Notes under the pieces: generated by a model
What the model was told of the DNA's origin: nothing
Seen by the model: the letters and a program-made list of their open reading frames with translations, nothing else
The model's database searches: none
Part shown: piece by piece, positions 1 to 7,417 of the stretch
How positions within the stretch are numbered: the stretch's first letter is position 1
Layout: each line of letters starts with the position of its first letter
Assembly (NCBI GenBank): GCA_029939545.1
Contig: JAOZSS010000054.1
Location: forward strand, 1-12,803
DNA from: Kiritimatiellia bacterium
Lineage (GTDB): Bacteria; Verrucomicrobiota; Kiritimatiellia; UBA8416; JABMPJ01
Direction: 5' to 3'
DNA length: 12,803 nucleotides
Translations under genes and position numbers: made by a program

Positions 1-701
1 CTGAGCACCCGATTGATGCCCACCCCAAGTCGCGCTATGCCCGACAGATTCGCAAGGCGTTGCTGCTGGCCCGGGCAGGGCATGTCGATCGGGCGCGCGA
101 GTTGATTGAGTCATTGCTGACGCTCGACCCCGATGATATCCCCGTACGCGAGGCCATGGTGAAACTGAACCTCGACAGCGGCAAAACCGAGGATGCGGAA
201 CGGCTGGCATACGAGCTGTTGGCGGATGATCCCGGCAATCCGTATGCCCTGTATGTCCATGGCTCCATGGATATTGTGCGGGGTGACTACAAAGAGGCCG
301 AGACCAAGTTGATGACGAGCGTGAGGGATCGTCCGCATCCGGAGTCGCTCAACAACCTGGCATGGTTGCTCAACGAGGTGGGAAAACATGAAGCCGCTGA
401 GCCGTATGCCTGGCAGGCGGTGGAGATGGATCCCTCCGTTCACCATGCATGGGATACGTTAGGCCTGGTTCTCCTCAAGCAGAACAAGATCGATGAGGCC
501 TCCGATGCGTTCAAGAAGGCGTTGAAGCTGGTGGACGACGATATCTGCGCCAGTTTGAACATGGCCGAAATCTGTGTGCGCCAGGGCAAACTGCGCGCCG
601 CGCGTAAGTTGCTCAGGCGTCTTGAGCCGCGCCAGAACGAGATGTTGGCTACAGAGCGTAAGCGTTATAAGGCGATCGATATAGCCGCCATGAAGTCCTG
701 A
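1..701 (+). CDS. TPR-repeat protein, 5' end outside the window
   Basis: The reading frame is open from base 3 and runs to TGA at 699-701, so this is the C-terminal 232 residues of a longer protein; a TTG at 60 is in frame, but the coding sequence clearly continues upstream of it. The sequence is a run of 34-residue tetratricopeptide repeats. Examples are the helix pairs around LNNLAWLLNEVGKHEAAEPY, then HAWDTLGLVLLKQNKIDEAS, then CASLNMAEICVRQGKLRAAR, with the usual Trp/Leu/Gly/Tyr and Ala spacing. TPR arrays are protein-protein scaffolds. Large TPR proteins of this look often accompany exopolysaccharide or O-antigen export genes, and the next gene, 11 bases downstream on the same strand, is an O-antigen ligase-like protein, so a shared operon is likely. 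No catalytic motif is visible. The specific partner is unknown, and whether the N-terminus carries a signal peptide cannot be seen here. Confidence 0.88.
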   Translation, partial: EHPIDAHPKSRYARQIRKALLLARAGHVDRARELIESLLTLDPDDIPVREAMVKLNLDSGKTEDAERLAYELLADDPGNPYALYVHGSMDIVRGDYKEAETKLMTSVRDRPHPESLNNLAWLLNEVGKHEAAEPYAWQAVEMDPSVHHAWDTLGLVLLKQNKIDEASDAFKKALKLVDDDICASLNMAEICVRQGKLRAARKLLRRLEPRQNEMLATERKRYKAIDIAAMKS

Positions 702-712
702 TTCTGTTCAAC

Positions 713-2752
713 ATGGGTACAACACGTACATCCAAGACCCAGCGCGTCCTGCACGGTGCCGGGCGCTGGTTTGCCACCGCAGCGGTGATCCTTTCTCCCT
801 GGCTGTTTGGCAGTGCCGAGCCATGGGCTTATCTCATGATTTCGGCCCTGGCAGGACTGGCAACCATCATGTGGCTATTTGCCGTGGCCTGTTCTCACAG
901 TCCGGACTTCAACCGGCCCACGTTCTCCATCCTGCTGCTGGTTCTGATCGCGGTGACGGTCTTGCAGGTCATTCCTTTGCCTTCGGGCCTGGTCTCCATT
1001 CTGAATCCCTTTTCGGCGACCACTACGGAGTCGGCCAACCTTGCCCTCGCTAATATAGGGCGGGTGGGGGGGCAGGACGTCGGGCAGGTCAGCTATGCGC
1101 TGTCGCTCTCGCCCAGCGCCACCTGGCGCAGCGTGTGGCTGTTGGTGGCCTACGTCGGCGTTCTGCTGGTCCTTATCAATACCTGTCGGCACTGGCACCA
1201 CATGACACAGGTTGCCACGGCGGTCGCGGTGTCGGGATTCTTCATGGCGCTCATCGCCCTGGTTCACCGATTTTCCGGGTCGTATGATATTCTCTGGATT
1301 CACGAGCCACGCTATGGGGGCAGCATCTTCGGACCCTTTACGAACCGCAACCATTTTGCGGCACACATGAACATGCTTTTCGGTGTGGCGCTGGGGCTGT
1401 TGCTCTCTTCGCAGCATATCAGCGAGATTCTATCCTGGCCGAGCTGGCGTGAACGGATTGCGTGGTTGTCCAGCCGCAGTGCGAGCCGTATTGCCCTTGC
1501 CGTATTTACCGTGGTGCTCATCGGTGGGGCCTCGTGCGCGGCGGTGTCGCGCGGCGGCATGTTGAGCCTGGCGGTCGGACTCGCCTTGGCCGCTATTCTG
1601 GTTACACGGCATCGAAGCATTACGCCGCCGGCGCGCCTGGCCGTGTTCGCTATCACCGCCCTCGTGGTGCTGCTCGTACTGTGGCTTGCGCGAGAGGAAG
1701 TATTCCACCGCCTGGCGATGTTAACGACCGTGATCAACAACCCGATGGAGGATCTGCGGACCATCGCCTCCGGGGATACACTGCGCCTCTACCTGCGCTG
1801 TCCCCTGACCGGGTGCGGGTTTGGTGCGTTCCGGCATGCCTATACGATCGTACAGAGCCCCGACCTCTCGTCCCGCTGGTTGCACGCCCACAACGACTGG
1901 GCCCAGTTGCTGGCCGAGGGGGGATGGCTGGGGACGGTGACTTTCTTTGGTGCTCTGGTGGTGTTTGTGCGGTACGTGGTGAGACGCTTCGGGGAGCTGT
2001 CGGACCGGGCCCGGCTATACGTACTGGGTGTATCGGTGGGGCTCTGCACGATCGCGTTGCACAGCGTGGTGGATTACAGCCTTCACAAGCCTGCCAATGC
2101 GCTGCTGCTCTGCTTCCTCGTAGCGCAGGCCATCCTGGCTATACATCTGCGGCACCGCCCGCGTCAGCAGGCCGTCTCTCACAAGCATGAGCTCCTTCGC
2201 ACCATGAGCTATGGCGGTCCCCGCCGTCGCCGCCCATGGCTGGAGGGCCCGTTGCGACACCGTGTCATGCGTGGCACAGCCATCGTCGCCCTGGCGTTCG
2301 TCTGCCTGCTGATGGTGTTGGAAGGGCGCGCCCTGCGCGGCGAGCTCGCCCTGTCGCGGTTTTTCTATCTCCAAAGGCTGGCCGAGAAGACGGATGACCC
2401 CGTTAGCCTGGAAGCGGTTGTCAGTCGCGCATTCGACGAGGCCGACCTGGTCAGAGAGTTGGCGCCGCACAATGCAGATGGGTTGGCGGAGGTGACATCC
2501 GGAATGCTTACCTGGACGCTGGATGGACGGCTGCCGCGCGACCTGCGTACCCGCATCGCCACGCGGGCGATCGAAAGCGCAACCGTGTCGGTTCACGGCG
2601 CGCCCTCGGACTACCTGCCTTGGCTAGCGCTCGCGCGCACCTACTTCACGCTGGGCTTGTGGGACCAGGCCGAGATCGCGCTCAAGCAAGCCCGCCACCT
2701 GGTTCGTCATCGTGACCAGGTCCGCATGTTCGCCGCGCCGGGCGAAGAATAG
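713..2752 (+). CDS. O-antigen ligase / Wzy-type polymerase family membrane protein with C-terminal TPR-like region
   Basis: This 679-residue polytopic protein has about a dozen hydrophobic segments between residues 20 and 480 and one more at 521-537. Family motifs of the Wzy_C (O-antigen ligase/polymerase) superfamily are visible: FGPFTNRNHFA at 206-216, SRGG at 279-282, a Gly-rich TGCGFGAF at 366-373, the large periplasmic loop motif HAHNDWAQLLAEGGWLG at 391-407, and HSVVDYSLHKPANA at 450-463. The His and Arg in these loops are the residues thought to act on lipid-linked glycan. The enzymes either ligate O-antigen to lipid A core, polymerise glycan repeats, or transfer glycans to protein; sequence alone does not separate these. 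After the last membrane helix, residues 545-675 are soluble and end in a TPR-like helix pair (about 624-665), a fusion common in environmental members. The ATG start has no strong ribosome site, so coupling to the TPR gene 11 bases upstream is plausible. Confidence 0.88.
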   Translation: MGTTRTSKTQRVLHGAGRWFATAAVILSPWLFGSAEPWAYLMISALAGLATIMWLFAVACSHSPDFNRPTFSILLLVLIAVTVLQVIPLPSGLVSILNPFSATTTESANLALANIGRVGGQDVGQVSYALSLSPSATWRSVWLLVAYVGVLLVLINTCRHWHHMTQVATAVAVSGFFMALIALVHRFSGSYDILWIHEPRYGGSIFGPFTNRNHFAAHMNMLFGVALGLLLSSQHISEILSWPSWRERIAWLSSRSASRIALAVFTVVLIGGASCAAVSRGGMLSLAVGLALAAILVTRHRSITPPARLAVFAITALVVLLVLWLAREEVFHRLAMLTTVINNPMEDLRTIASGDTLRLYLRCPLTGCGFGAFRHAYTIVQSPDLSSRWLHAHNDWAQLLAEGGWLGTVTFFGALVVFVRYVVRRFGELSDRARLYVLGVSVGLCTIALHSVVDYSLHKPANALLLCFLVAQAILAIHLRHRPRQQAVSHKHELLRTMSYGGPRRRRPWLEGPLRHRVMRGTAIVALAFVCLLMVLEGRALRGELALSRFFYLQRLAEKTDDPVSLEAVVSRAFDEADLVRELAPHNADGLAEVTSGMLTWTLDGRLPRDLRTRIATRAIESATVSVHGAPSDYLPWLALARTYFTLGLWDQAEIALKQARHLVRHRDQVRMFAAPGEE

Positions 2753-2757
2753 TCGCG

Positions 2758-4215
2758 TCAGTCATCACCCCGATAGCCCCGGCAAGGGTGCAGGTAGAAC
2801 TTTCGGACGGGCTTGCCGCGCCAGTGACTCCAAATTTCGCGCGGGGGATCGACGGTCGTGAACTGGGCCTTCAGATCGGCCGGTGCCACGGGGTTAGGTG
2901 AGACATAAACAGCGCCCTGTCCACTCTCGCTCTTGCCATAGGTCGGCCAGAACGAATACTGGTTCTGAATGTGTGGGCGATCCACGATGAAGGTGTTCGG
3001 GTGATCCTGCATGTAGAACGAGAGCAGGCTGGCTGTCTGGTAGTGGTCGCCGATGACAAACGAGAGGTCCGCTTCCTTGTTGAACCGCTCCACCTGGTGC
3101 GCAAGGTCTTGCCATCCCCGGATACGATAGAGCAGGGGCTCCACACCGGGAATCCGTGCAGCGGGCGCGACCATGATTACGGCAGCCAGCAGGCCGGCAG
3201 GGACAAGTGCGACCCATGCCATAGCACGAGCTGTCCGACTCGTCTCGCTCAGTGTGCACCACGTGGCGGCCACCAGCGGCAGCGCACTCATGACGGCCGC
3301 GGCCGTCCAGTTGGCCTCACCGGCATCGTTGAGGGCGAGGAGCGAGTAGAATACAAGCAGCGGGATCGTTAGGCTTGCCAGGAAGCGGTAGGGCACCGGT
3401 GTCTCTCTGCGTACCCGTCCATGGATGAGACTGAACAGGATGCCGGCAAAGAAGAGCGGGAAGTACGCGCCAAGCTGGCCTCCCAGGTACTCCAGGAACT
3501 CTGATCCCGAGAATCGCCATGCGCGATCCAGTGCGCCTCGCTCTTGAAGGTGCACGAAGGTGATCCAGTCGTGATGCGCGTTCCACCACAACACGGGCGC
3601 CAGGCAAGCCAGCGCCGCGAGACACATCAACCAGAAACGCGGACGTCGCAAATGGGTGCGATGAGGTTTGGACCACATCAGGAAGAGTGCGAACGATGGC
3701 AGCAATGCAACGTTGGTGTACTTGGCTAACATACCCACACCGACCGCGACACCCGTGAGTAGCCATGCTCCGGTGCGCTCCGTATCCTTTGCCTTCCAGA
3801 ACAGGCAGGCGGATGCCATCCAGAAGAAGATGAACAGGGGGTCGATAGTCATCAATAGGCTGCCAATGACAAACAGCGGCGTGCAGGCAGCGACGATAAG
3901 TGTCCAGACAGCAATACGCCGGGAGAAGAGGCGCGAAGCCACCCCGTAGAGTAGCAGGAGCGTGCCGGTTCCCATGCAGACCGAGAAGAAACGGATGCCG
4001 AGGGGGGTGTCGCCAAAGATCGATGTGCCTAAACGGATTGTCCATGCCACGAGCGGGCCCTTGCTGTAGTAGCACCAGTCAAGGTGGTTGGACCAACGCC
4101 AATAGTAGGCCTCGTCCCCGATCAGTTCGAAGCGGGTGCAGATCCAGAGGCGGAGCCCTGTCAAGGCGACCAAGCCCCCCGCAACCCAGCTCCACGTGCG
4201 GTCTTCCTGCCCCAT
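2758..4215 (-). CDS. GT39/GT83 (PMT_2/ArnT-like) membrane glycosyltransferase
   Basis: This 485-residue GT-C fold enzyme transfers a sugar from a polyprenyl-phosphate donor on the periplasmic face. The first periplasmic loop carries the catalytic acidic pair in GDEAYYW (33-39), followed by WCYYSKGPLVAW (47-58), the typical loop after helix 1 of PMT_2 enzymes. MTIDPLFIFFW (122-132) and GVGMLAKYTNVALLP (159-173) are further family hallmarks. About ten membrane helices precede a soluble C-terminal domain (from about 350) with GDHYQTASLLSFYM, a segment usual in bacterial ArnT-like members. ATG at 4215 lies six bases after the stop of the LptF/G-like gene with an AAAGGA about ten bases upstream, so the two are co-transcribed. 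The pairing suggests modification of lipid A or another envelope glycolipid, but the acceptor and donor sugar are unknown and the name arnT is not justified. The 3' end is only five bases from the convergent ligase gene. Confidence 0.88.
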   Translation of the reverse strand: MGQEDRTWSWVAGGLVALTGLRLWICTRFELIGDEAYYWRWSNHLDWCYYSKGPLVAWTIRLGTSIFGDTPLGIRFFSVCMGTGTLLLLYGVASRLFSRRIAVWTLIVAACTPLFVIGSLLMTIDPLFIFFWMASACLFWKAKDTERTGAWLLTGVAVGVGMLAKYTNVALLPSFALFLMWSKPHRTHLRRPRFWLMCLAALACLAPVLWWNAHHDWITFVHLQERGALDRAWRFSGSEFLEYLGGQLGAYFPLFFAGILFSLIHGRVRRETPVPYRFLASLTIPLLVFYSLLALNDAGEANWTAAAVMSALPLVAATWCTLSETSRTARAMAWVALVPAGLLAAVIMVAPAARIPGVEPLLYRIRGWQDLAHQVERFNKEADLSFVIGDHYQTASLLSFYMQDHPNTFIVDRPHIQNQYSFWPTYGKSESGQGAVYVSPNPVAPADLKAQFTTVDPPREIWSHWRGKPVRKFYLHPCRGYRGDD

Positions 4216-4221
4216 CGTGCG

Positions 4222-5325
4222 CTAGTCCTTTCTGCGAATGAGTCGGAGGCCTAACGCGGCGAAGAGGCTAACGGGTAGCCAGATCAACAGGTGCGGCTGT
4301 GCCGCCGGAACCGTCACCAGCGACTGTGTGAGAAGCGTGGACATGTAGAAGGCCAGGAAGATCACCAGGCTGAGCGCGACGCCCATCCCGGTGGACTTGC
4401 GGTGCGAGTGGACGCCGAGAGGGATCCCTATCAGAACCAGGGCCAGGCTCGAGAATGCCATGGCCGAGCGGCGATTGATCTCGAACAGTATAAACGAGCG
4501 CTTCAGGGCCAGGTCCCTGGCATCCAATTCTGCGTAAACGGAGCGCAGGTTGCGAAGGGTTGTCCATAGCTCCGTGGAAGCTGCGTCTTCTTCGTCGGGC
4601 TGATAGTGTCCCTGCTTGCCGAGTTCCTCGATCTCCAGTGCCCACTCCTTGACGTAGACCGTCTTAGGGACATCCTTTGAGAAGGGGTTGATGCGCACAT
4701 CGATGAGGTCCATGGAGAGGTTTTGGCCCTCTGCGGTCTCGTAGACCCGGCCATGGTGCGCGTGAATCTCGCGTATCAGTCCCGCTTCGCGACTATCATA
4801 GATGCGGACATCCCTGATCAAGTCTTCATCGCGGTGACCGATGTACATCGTGAGTTCCGGGATGATGCGGAAGAAGCGCCCCTCCTCGATCATGTCGAGC
4901 GGGGAGACCGACCGCATGCGAGCCTGCTCCGTCCGCCGCGCGAGGTGGGCGCGCGGCTCTACCTCGTGGTTGATGTAGAGCGAGAGCACCACGAGCCCGC
5001 CTACCACGAGCAGCGTGCTGCGGATGATCGTGCCCAGTCCCAGTCCCAGCGTCTGCATGGCCATCACTTCTCCGTCGTCGGAGAGTCGGCCGTAGATCAG
5101 GAGACAGCTTACCAGGCAACCCAGTGGGATCGCCATCACGATGGAGGTGGGCATTGAGTAGAGAAAGAGTCTGACGACGGGTGCCCATGGCATGCCGCGC
5201 GCAATCAGGTCCATGACCTTGAATACGGCGCCGATTGACGTGGCAAAGGTCACAAAGACCATTGCCATCACAAACGTCATCAGAAAATCCAGCCCGATAT
5301 ACCGGTCGAGGGTTCGGCTTCCCAT
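4222..5325 (-). CDS. LptF/LptG family LPS export permease
   Basis: This 367-residue protein has the normal length and layout for the YjgP/YjgQ family: helices at about 14-36, 50-78 and 100-118, a periplasmic beta-jellyroll of roughly 150 residues (about 120-275), then three helices between 285 and 365. The diagnostic cytoplasmic segment GRLSDDGEVMAMQTLG (79-94) follows the second helix pair; in known complexes this region is the coupling helix contacting the LptB ATPase. LptF and LptG form the membrane part of LptB2FG, which extracts LPS from the inner membrane and feeds the LptC-LptA bridge. Sequence alone does not tell which of the two this is, and no partner permease lies in the window, so I give no symbol. 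ATG at 5325 has AGGGGA about eight bases upstream. It is first of a probable pair with the GT39 gene and lies 85 bases downstream of the FMN-protein gene, a gap that holds a perfect palindrome. Confidence 0.9.
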   Translation of the reverse strand: MGSRTLDRYIGLDFLMTFVMAMVFVTFATSIGAVFKVMDLIARGMPWAPVVRLFLYSMPTSIVMAIPLGCLVSCLLIYGRLSDDGEVMAMQTLGLGLGTIIRSTLLVVGGLVVLSLYINHEVEPRAHLARRTEQARMRSVSPLDMIEEGRFFRIIPELTMYIGHRDEDLIRDVRIYDSREAGLIREIHAHHGRVYETAEGQNLSMDLIDVRINPFSKDVPKTVYVKEWALEIEELGKQGHYQPDEEDAASTELWTTLRNLRSVYAELDARDLALKRSFILFEINRRSAMAFSSLALVLIGIPLGVHSHRKSTGMGVALSLVIFLAFYMSTLLTQSLVTVPAAQPHLLIWLPVSLFAALGLRLIRRKD

Positions 5326-5368
5326 GGTCGGTTCCCCTGTCAGCTATCCCTGTCTTCGCATGAACCTA

Positions 5369-5388
5369 CAACAGGGAGCTCCCTGTTG
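5369..5388. promoter_or_regulatory. perfect 20-bp palindrome between FMN-protein and lptF/G-like genes
   Basis: CAACAGGGAGCTCCCTGTTG equals its own reverse complement over all 20 bases, in the 85-base gap ahead of the LPS permease gene. Two more CCCTGT copies lie at 5335-5340 and 5348-5353, the former forming part of the permease ribosome site, so the hexamer CCCTGT/ACAGGG occurs four times in 52 bases. No T-run follows on the minus strand, so a factor-independent terminator is unlikely. A dimeric-regulator operator or an RNA hairpin (8-bp stem, AGCT loop) is possible. Confidence 0.45.
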
Positions 5389-5410
5389 GCCAGTTCGGAT
5401 GCGCAGCGGA

Positions 5411-5998
5411 TCAAGAGGCAGGGAGGGCGAGCTTCCGGAGGTAGGTGAGGCAATTGCGGATCCCGGAGACCACGGCGCGGCTGGATACCGTAGCGCTTGT
5501 GATGCCGTCAACGTCATGGCCAAGCTTCCAGCGATCAGCCAGTGTCTTACCTCGGAACTGGTCGAGGAACGACGGGCGGACGATGCCCTTGCCATGCTGC
5601 TCCCGGTGCTTGAGAATCGTGACCCCGACAACTGAAAGGTCCGGGTCCGCCAGGATAAGCATCTCTATCTGGCCGTGCCGCCCCACACGCTTCCACGTGC
5701 CGCCCAGGCCCACGAGGCCGCGCTTGGGATCGCGGATGGCGAGATAACGCCAGCGCCAGCGGGGCGCCAGGTGAGCCGTGGCCGCTTCGCCCAGCTCGGC
5801 GCGGATGGCTGAGGAGATGCCGACCTTGTGCTCGGTCACCGTGGCGCCCGGGAAGGCCGCATCGATGGCCAGGCGGACCTTATCCTCGATGCTGTCGGCC
5901 TGTGCCGCGGAGCCGATGGCGAGGCAGACGGCAAACAGCAGTACCCGCCGTCTTGCCCGGGTGCACCGTGTTGATGAGGTGGACCGATTAGAAGTCAT
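5411..5998 (-). CDS. secreted FMN-binding-domain protein (probable covalent flavoprotein)
   Basis: The product has 195 residues. A Sec signal is clear: an Arg-rich stretch (RCTRARRR), a hydrophobic core LLFAVCLAIGS and a site after AAQA. The mature part is a single FMN_bind domain (RnfG/NqrC-type). Near its C-terminus is HDVDGITSATVSS, matching the flavinylation pattern D-x3-(S/T)-(G/A)-A-T-(S/T); with the ATG at 5998 as residue 1 the acceptor would be Thr170, to which an ApbE-type flavin transferase attaches FMN by a phosphoester bond. Such domains carry electrons outside the cytoplasm. An in-frame TTG at 6010 would add four residues; I prefer ATG 5998, which overlaps the porin stop by 11 bases and implies translational coupling. 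Together with the porin under a probable iron box and directly after feoABC, I infer a role in periplasmic Fe(III) reduction. No apbE, heme motif or electron-donating quinol enzyme is seen in the window, so the electron source is open. Confidence 0.85.
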   Translation of the reverse strand: MTSNRSTSSTRCTRARRRVLLFAVCLAIGSAAQADSIEDKVRLAIDAAFPGATVTEHKVGISSAIRAELGEAATAHLAPRWRWRYLAIRDPKRGLVGLGGTWKRVGRHGQIEMLILADPDLSVVGVTILKHREQHGKGIVRPSFLDQFRGKTLADRWKLGHDVDGITSATVSSRAVVSGIRNCLTYLRKLALPAS

Positions 5999-7130
5999 AT
6001 CCCATACCAAGATTGAAACCGTCCTGATCCTGGCCGTCGGCGTTGTTCTGCCACTGGGCGTCGGCCTTGAATACCACCTGTTCGTGCGGGTACCAGTTGA
6101 CGCCGAGGGTCCACTCCTCTTGCTGCGATGCGGTGGCGCCGCTGCCGGCCTGGTTATCCCATTCGCTGTAGCGTGCGAAAAGTGTCACGGCGTCACAGAC
6201 GCGATAGGCGGGCTCCACATACCACCCGGCCTGGCGGTCGGCATCGACGGATTCGGGCCCTTCCCCGTCCAGCGCCCACTCGGCGTAAAGCGCGCGCAGC
6301 CGCACCGGGCCGCGCGTTGCATCGAGGTGTACCTCGCCCAACCAGGCATTGCCGGCCGATTCGTCGGTGCCCTGCGTCACGTCGTCCTGGTACTGCACGG
6401 CGCCGCCCAACGCGAGGCCACGGCCCTGCCAGCCGACCGCGAGTGTGGCGGCCGCGCTCTCGGCAGACGCCTTGGCGACCTTTTGCCTTCCGCTGCGCAC
6501 GGCATAGGCGCTGTTGGAAGATGTGTCGAATCCGGAGTGGACATAAAGGGCGTAGTTCCATCCGCTGTCGCACTCGCCATGCACGCCAACACCGCCTTCC
6601 CACCAGGTGGTCGGGATGATGTCCTTCTCTACACTGTTACGCTCCACGCCGTTGAACCGCGGCGGTTCATGTACGGTGTTGAGGAGGCCCACCGGGACCA
6701 GGAACAGACCCGCCCTCAATGTGGCGGCATCGTTCAGGTCGACGTCGATGAAGGCCTGCTCCAGCTCCATCTCACCGGGTTGACCGTCGCCACTCAGCGC
6801 GTGCTCAAGCTCCAGCTCCGAGACAAAGCGAATCCGCTCGGAGTAGTCGTAGCCGACATAGAGCACGAAGCGGTGAAAATCCAACTCGCGCTTATCGCTC
6901 GCGCCGCCCGTGCCGTCGAGATTGTTGTAGTGAAGCTCGCCGTAGCCGTGCAGCGAGAGGGCGTGGGTCTCGGACTCGCCTCCACCAGCAGTCCGTATCT
7001 CCTCAAGCTCCTCATCAATCCGATCGAGCCGTTCGGCGACGCTCTCGGCCCGCGCCGCGAGCGCGGCCAGTGATGTCGCGGCTACCATCGCCAGCAGCAC
7101 GGCGCGGGTGTTGATGTGTTTCTTAGTCAT
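5988..7130 (-). CDS. outer-membrane porin (OprO/OprP- or DcaP-like beta-barrel)
   Basis: This 380-residue precursor has a signal peptide (KK..R, hydrophobic LLAMVAATSLAALA, cleavage after ARA at about 28). The mature N-terminus begins with a short coiled-coil heptad stretch (SVAERLDRIDEELEEIRT), as in many trimeric porins, then LHGYGELHYNN opens the barrel. Alternating hydrophobic/polar strands with aromatic girdles run to the end, and the final residue is Phe in MGYDF, the outer-membrane assembly signal. The strands FRFVSELELEH-like and ATLRAGLFLVPVGLLN with a following EPPRFNGVERN loop resemble the phosphate-selective/OprO-P fold family, but selectivity cannot be read from this. The start is fixed by AGGAGG seven bases upstream of ATG 7130. 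A TTTAG-N6-CTAAC box sits just upstream of that ribosome site, suggesting metal control. It overlaps the downstream FMN-protein gene by 11 bases, so the two products are probably made together. Confidence 0.85.
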   Translation of the reverse strand: MTKKHINTRAVLLAMVAATSLAALAARAESVAERLDRIDEELEEIRTAGGGESETHALSLHGYGELHYNNLDGTGGASDKRELDFHRFVLYVGYDYSERIRFVSELELEHALSGDGQPGEMELEQAFIDVDLNDAATLRAGLFLVPVGLLNTVHEPPRFNGVERNSVEKDIIPTTWWEGGVGVHGECDSGWNYALYVHSGFDTSSNSAYAVRSGRQKVAKASAESAAATLAVGWQGRGLALGGAVQYQDDVTQGTDESAGNAWLGEVHLDATRGPVRLRALYAEWALDGEGPESVDADRQAGWYVEPAYRVCDAVTLFARYSEWDNQAGSGATASQQEEWTLGVNWYPHEQVVFKADAQWQNNADGQDQDGFNLGMGYDF

Positions 7131-7147
7131 GGGCTAACCTCCTGTGT

Positions 7148-7163
7148 TTTAGTTGCATCTAAC
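7148..7163. promoter_or_regulatory. predicted metalloregulator box upstream of the porin gene
   Basis: The plus-strand sequence is TTTAGTTGCATCTAAC, a dyad with TTAG/CTAA arms around a 6-base spacer extended by TTT. Read in the direction of the porin gene it is GTTAGATGCAACTAAA, identical at 13 of 16 positions to the box in front of the repressor gene read the same way. It ends 17 bases before the porin ATG, next to the ribosome site. The match in sequence and orientation suggests binding of the DtxR-family protein encoded in the window; this is inference. Confidence 0.55.
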
Positions 7164-7166
7164 TTT

Positions 7167-7186
7167 GTCGCCAAAAGAAGGGCGAC
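7167..7186 (-). terminator. stem-loop after feoC, weak terminator candidate
   Basis: GTCGCC and GGCGAC form a perfect 6-bp stem with an 8-base loop in the 62-base gap between feoC and the porin gene. On the minus strand the stem is followed by AAAGTT rather than a T-run, so termination is doubtful; it could instead be an RNA-processing or attenuation element separating feo and porin expression. Confidence 0.3.
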
Positions 7187-7192
7187 GGGAAA

Positions 7193-7417
7193 TCATCTGT
7201 CGTTGTTCAGTTCATAAAGGGTCAAATCGGCTTTACTGGCGCAGGCGCAGCCGGAGCAGCCTTCGCCGCAGAGCCGTTCGGCGCGTAGGCGACCTTTGTC
7301 GACCAGCAGTTTGAGCATGGGCTCGATGGCCTCGGGCGCCATCTCGAAGTGACGGGCGATCTGTCGCAGGGTCAGGCGGTCCTTGTCGCGGAGGAGGGAC
7401 TTGATCTCGCTCATCAT
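7193..7417 (-). CDS. feoC: FeoC-type winged-helix protein with four-cysteine motif
   Basis: The product has 74 residues. An N-terminal winged helix (SLLRDKDRLTLRQIARHFEM, then PEAIEPMLKLLVDKGRL) is followed by C-x3-C-x2-C-x-C at Cys50, 54, 57 and 59 in CGEGCSGCAC, the wing motif that in characterised FeoC proteins binds an oxygen-sensitive [4Fe-4S] cluster. FeoC acts with FeoB in the cytoplasm, in some enterobacteria protecting FeoB from proteolysis; its role elsewhere is unsettled. An open frame extends 77 codons upstream inside feoB, but the true start is ATG 7417: it overlaps the feoB stop in ATGA and has AGGAGG seven bases upstream. A second ATG follows at once (7414) and would give 73 residues. 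The gene closes the feo operon. Confidence 0.88.
   Translation of the reverse strand: MMSEIKSLLRDKDRLTLRQIARHFEMAPEAIEPMLKLLVDKGRLRAERLCGEGCSGCACASKADLTLYELNNDR

Noticed and set aside
1462..2190. Open frame of 242 codons on the plus strand inside the ligase gene
   Set aside because: It overlaps conserved motifs of the ligase in another frame and its product is Arg/Gly/Pro-rich with no recognisable domain.
5999..6010. TTG start for the FMN-binding protein
   Set aside because: It adds only four residues, has no better ribosome site, and ATG 5998 fits coupling to the porin stop.
5778..7073. Open frame of 431 codons on the plus strand
   Set aside because: It lies antisense across the porin gene and the start of the FMN-protein gene. 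Its translation has no domain-like pattern, while the minus-strand genes have signal peptides, family motifs and ribosome sites. GC-rich coding DNA often leaves long antisense frames open.
7146..7174. Possible promoter TTGGCG-N17-TAAAAC before the porin gene
   Set aside because: Spacing is ideal, but the transcript would start inside the AGGAGG ribosome site, leaving no usable leader, so I do not call it.
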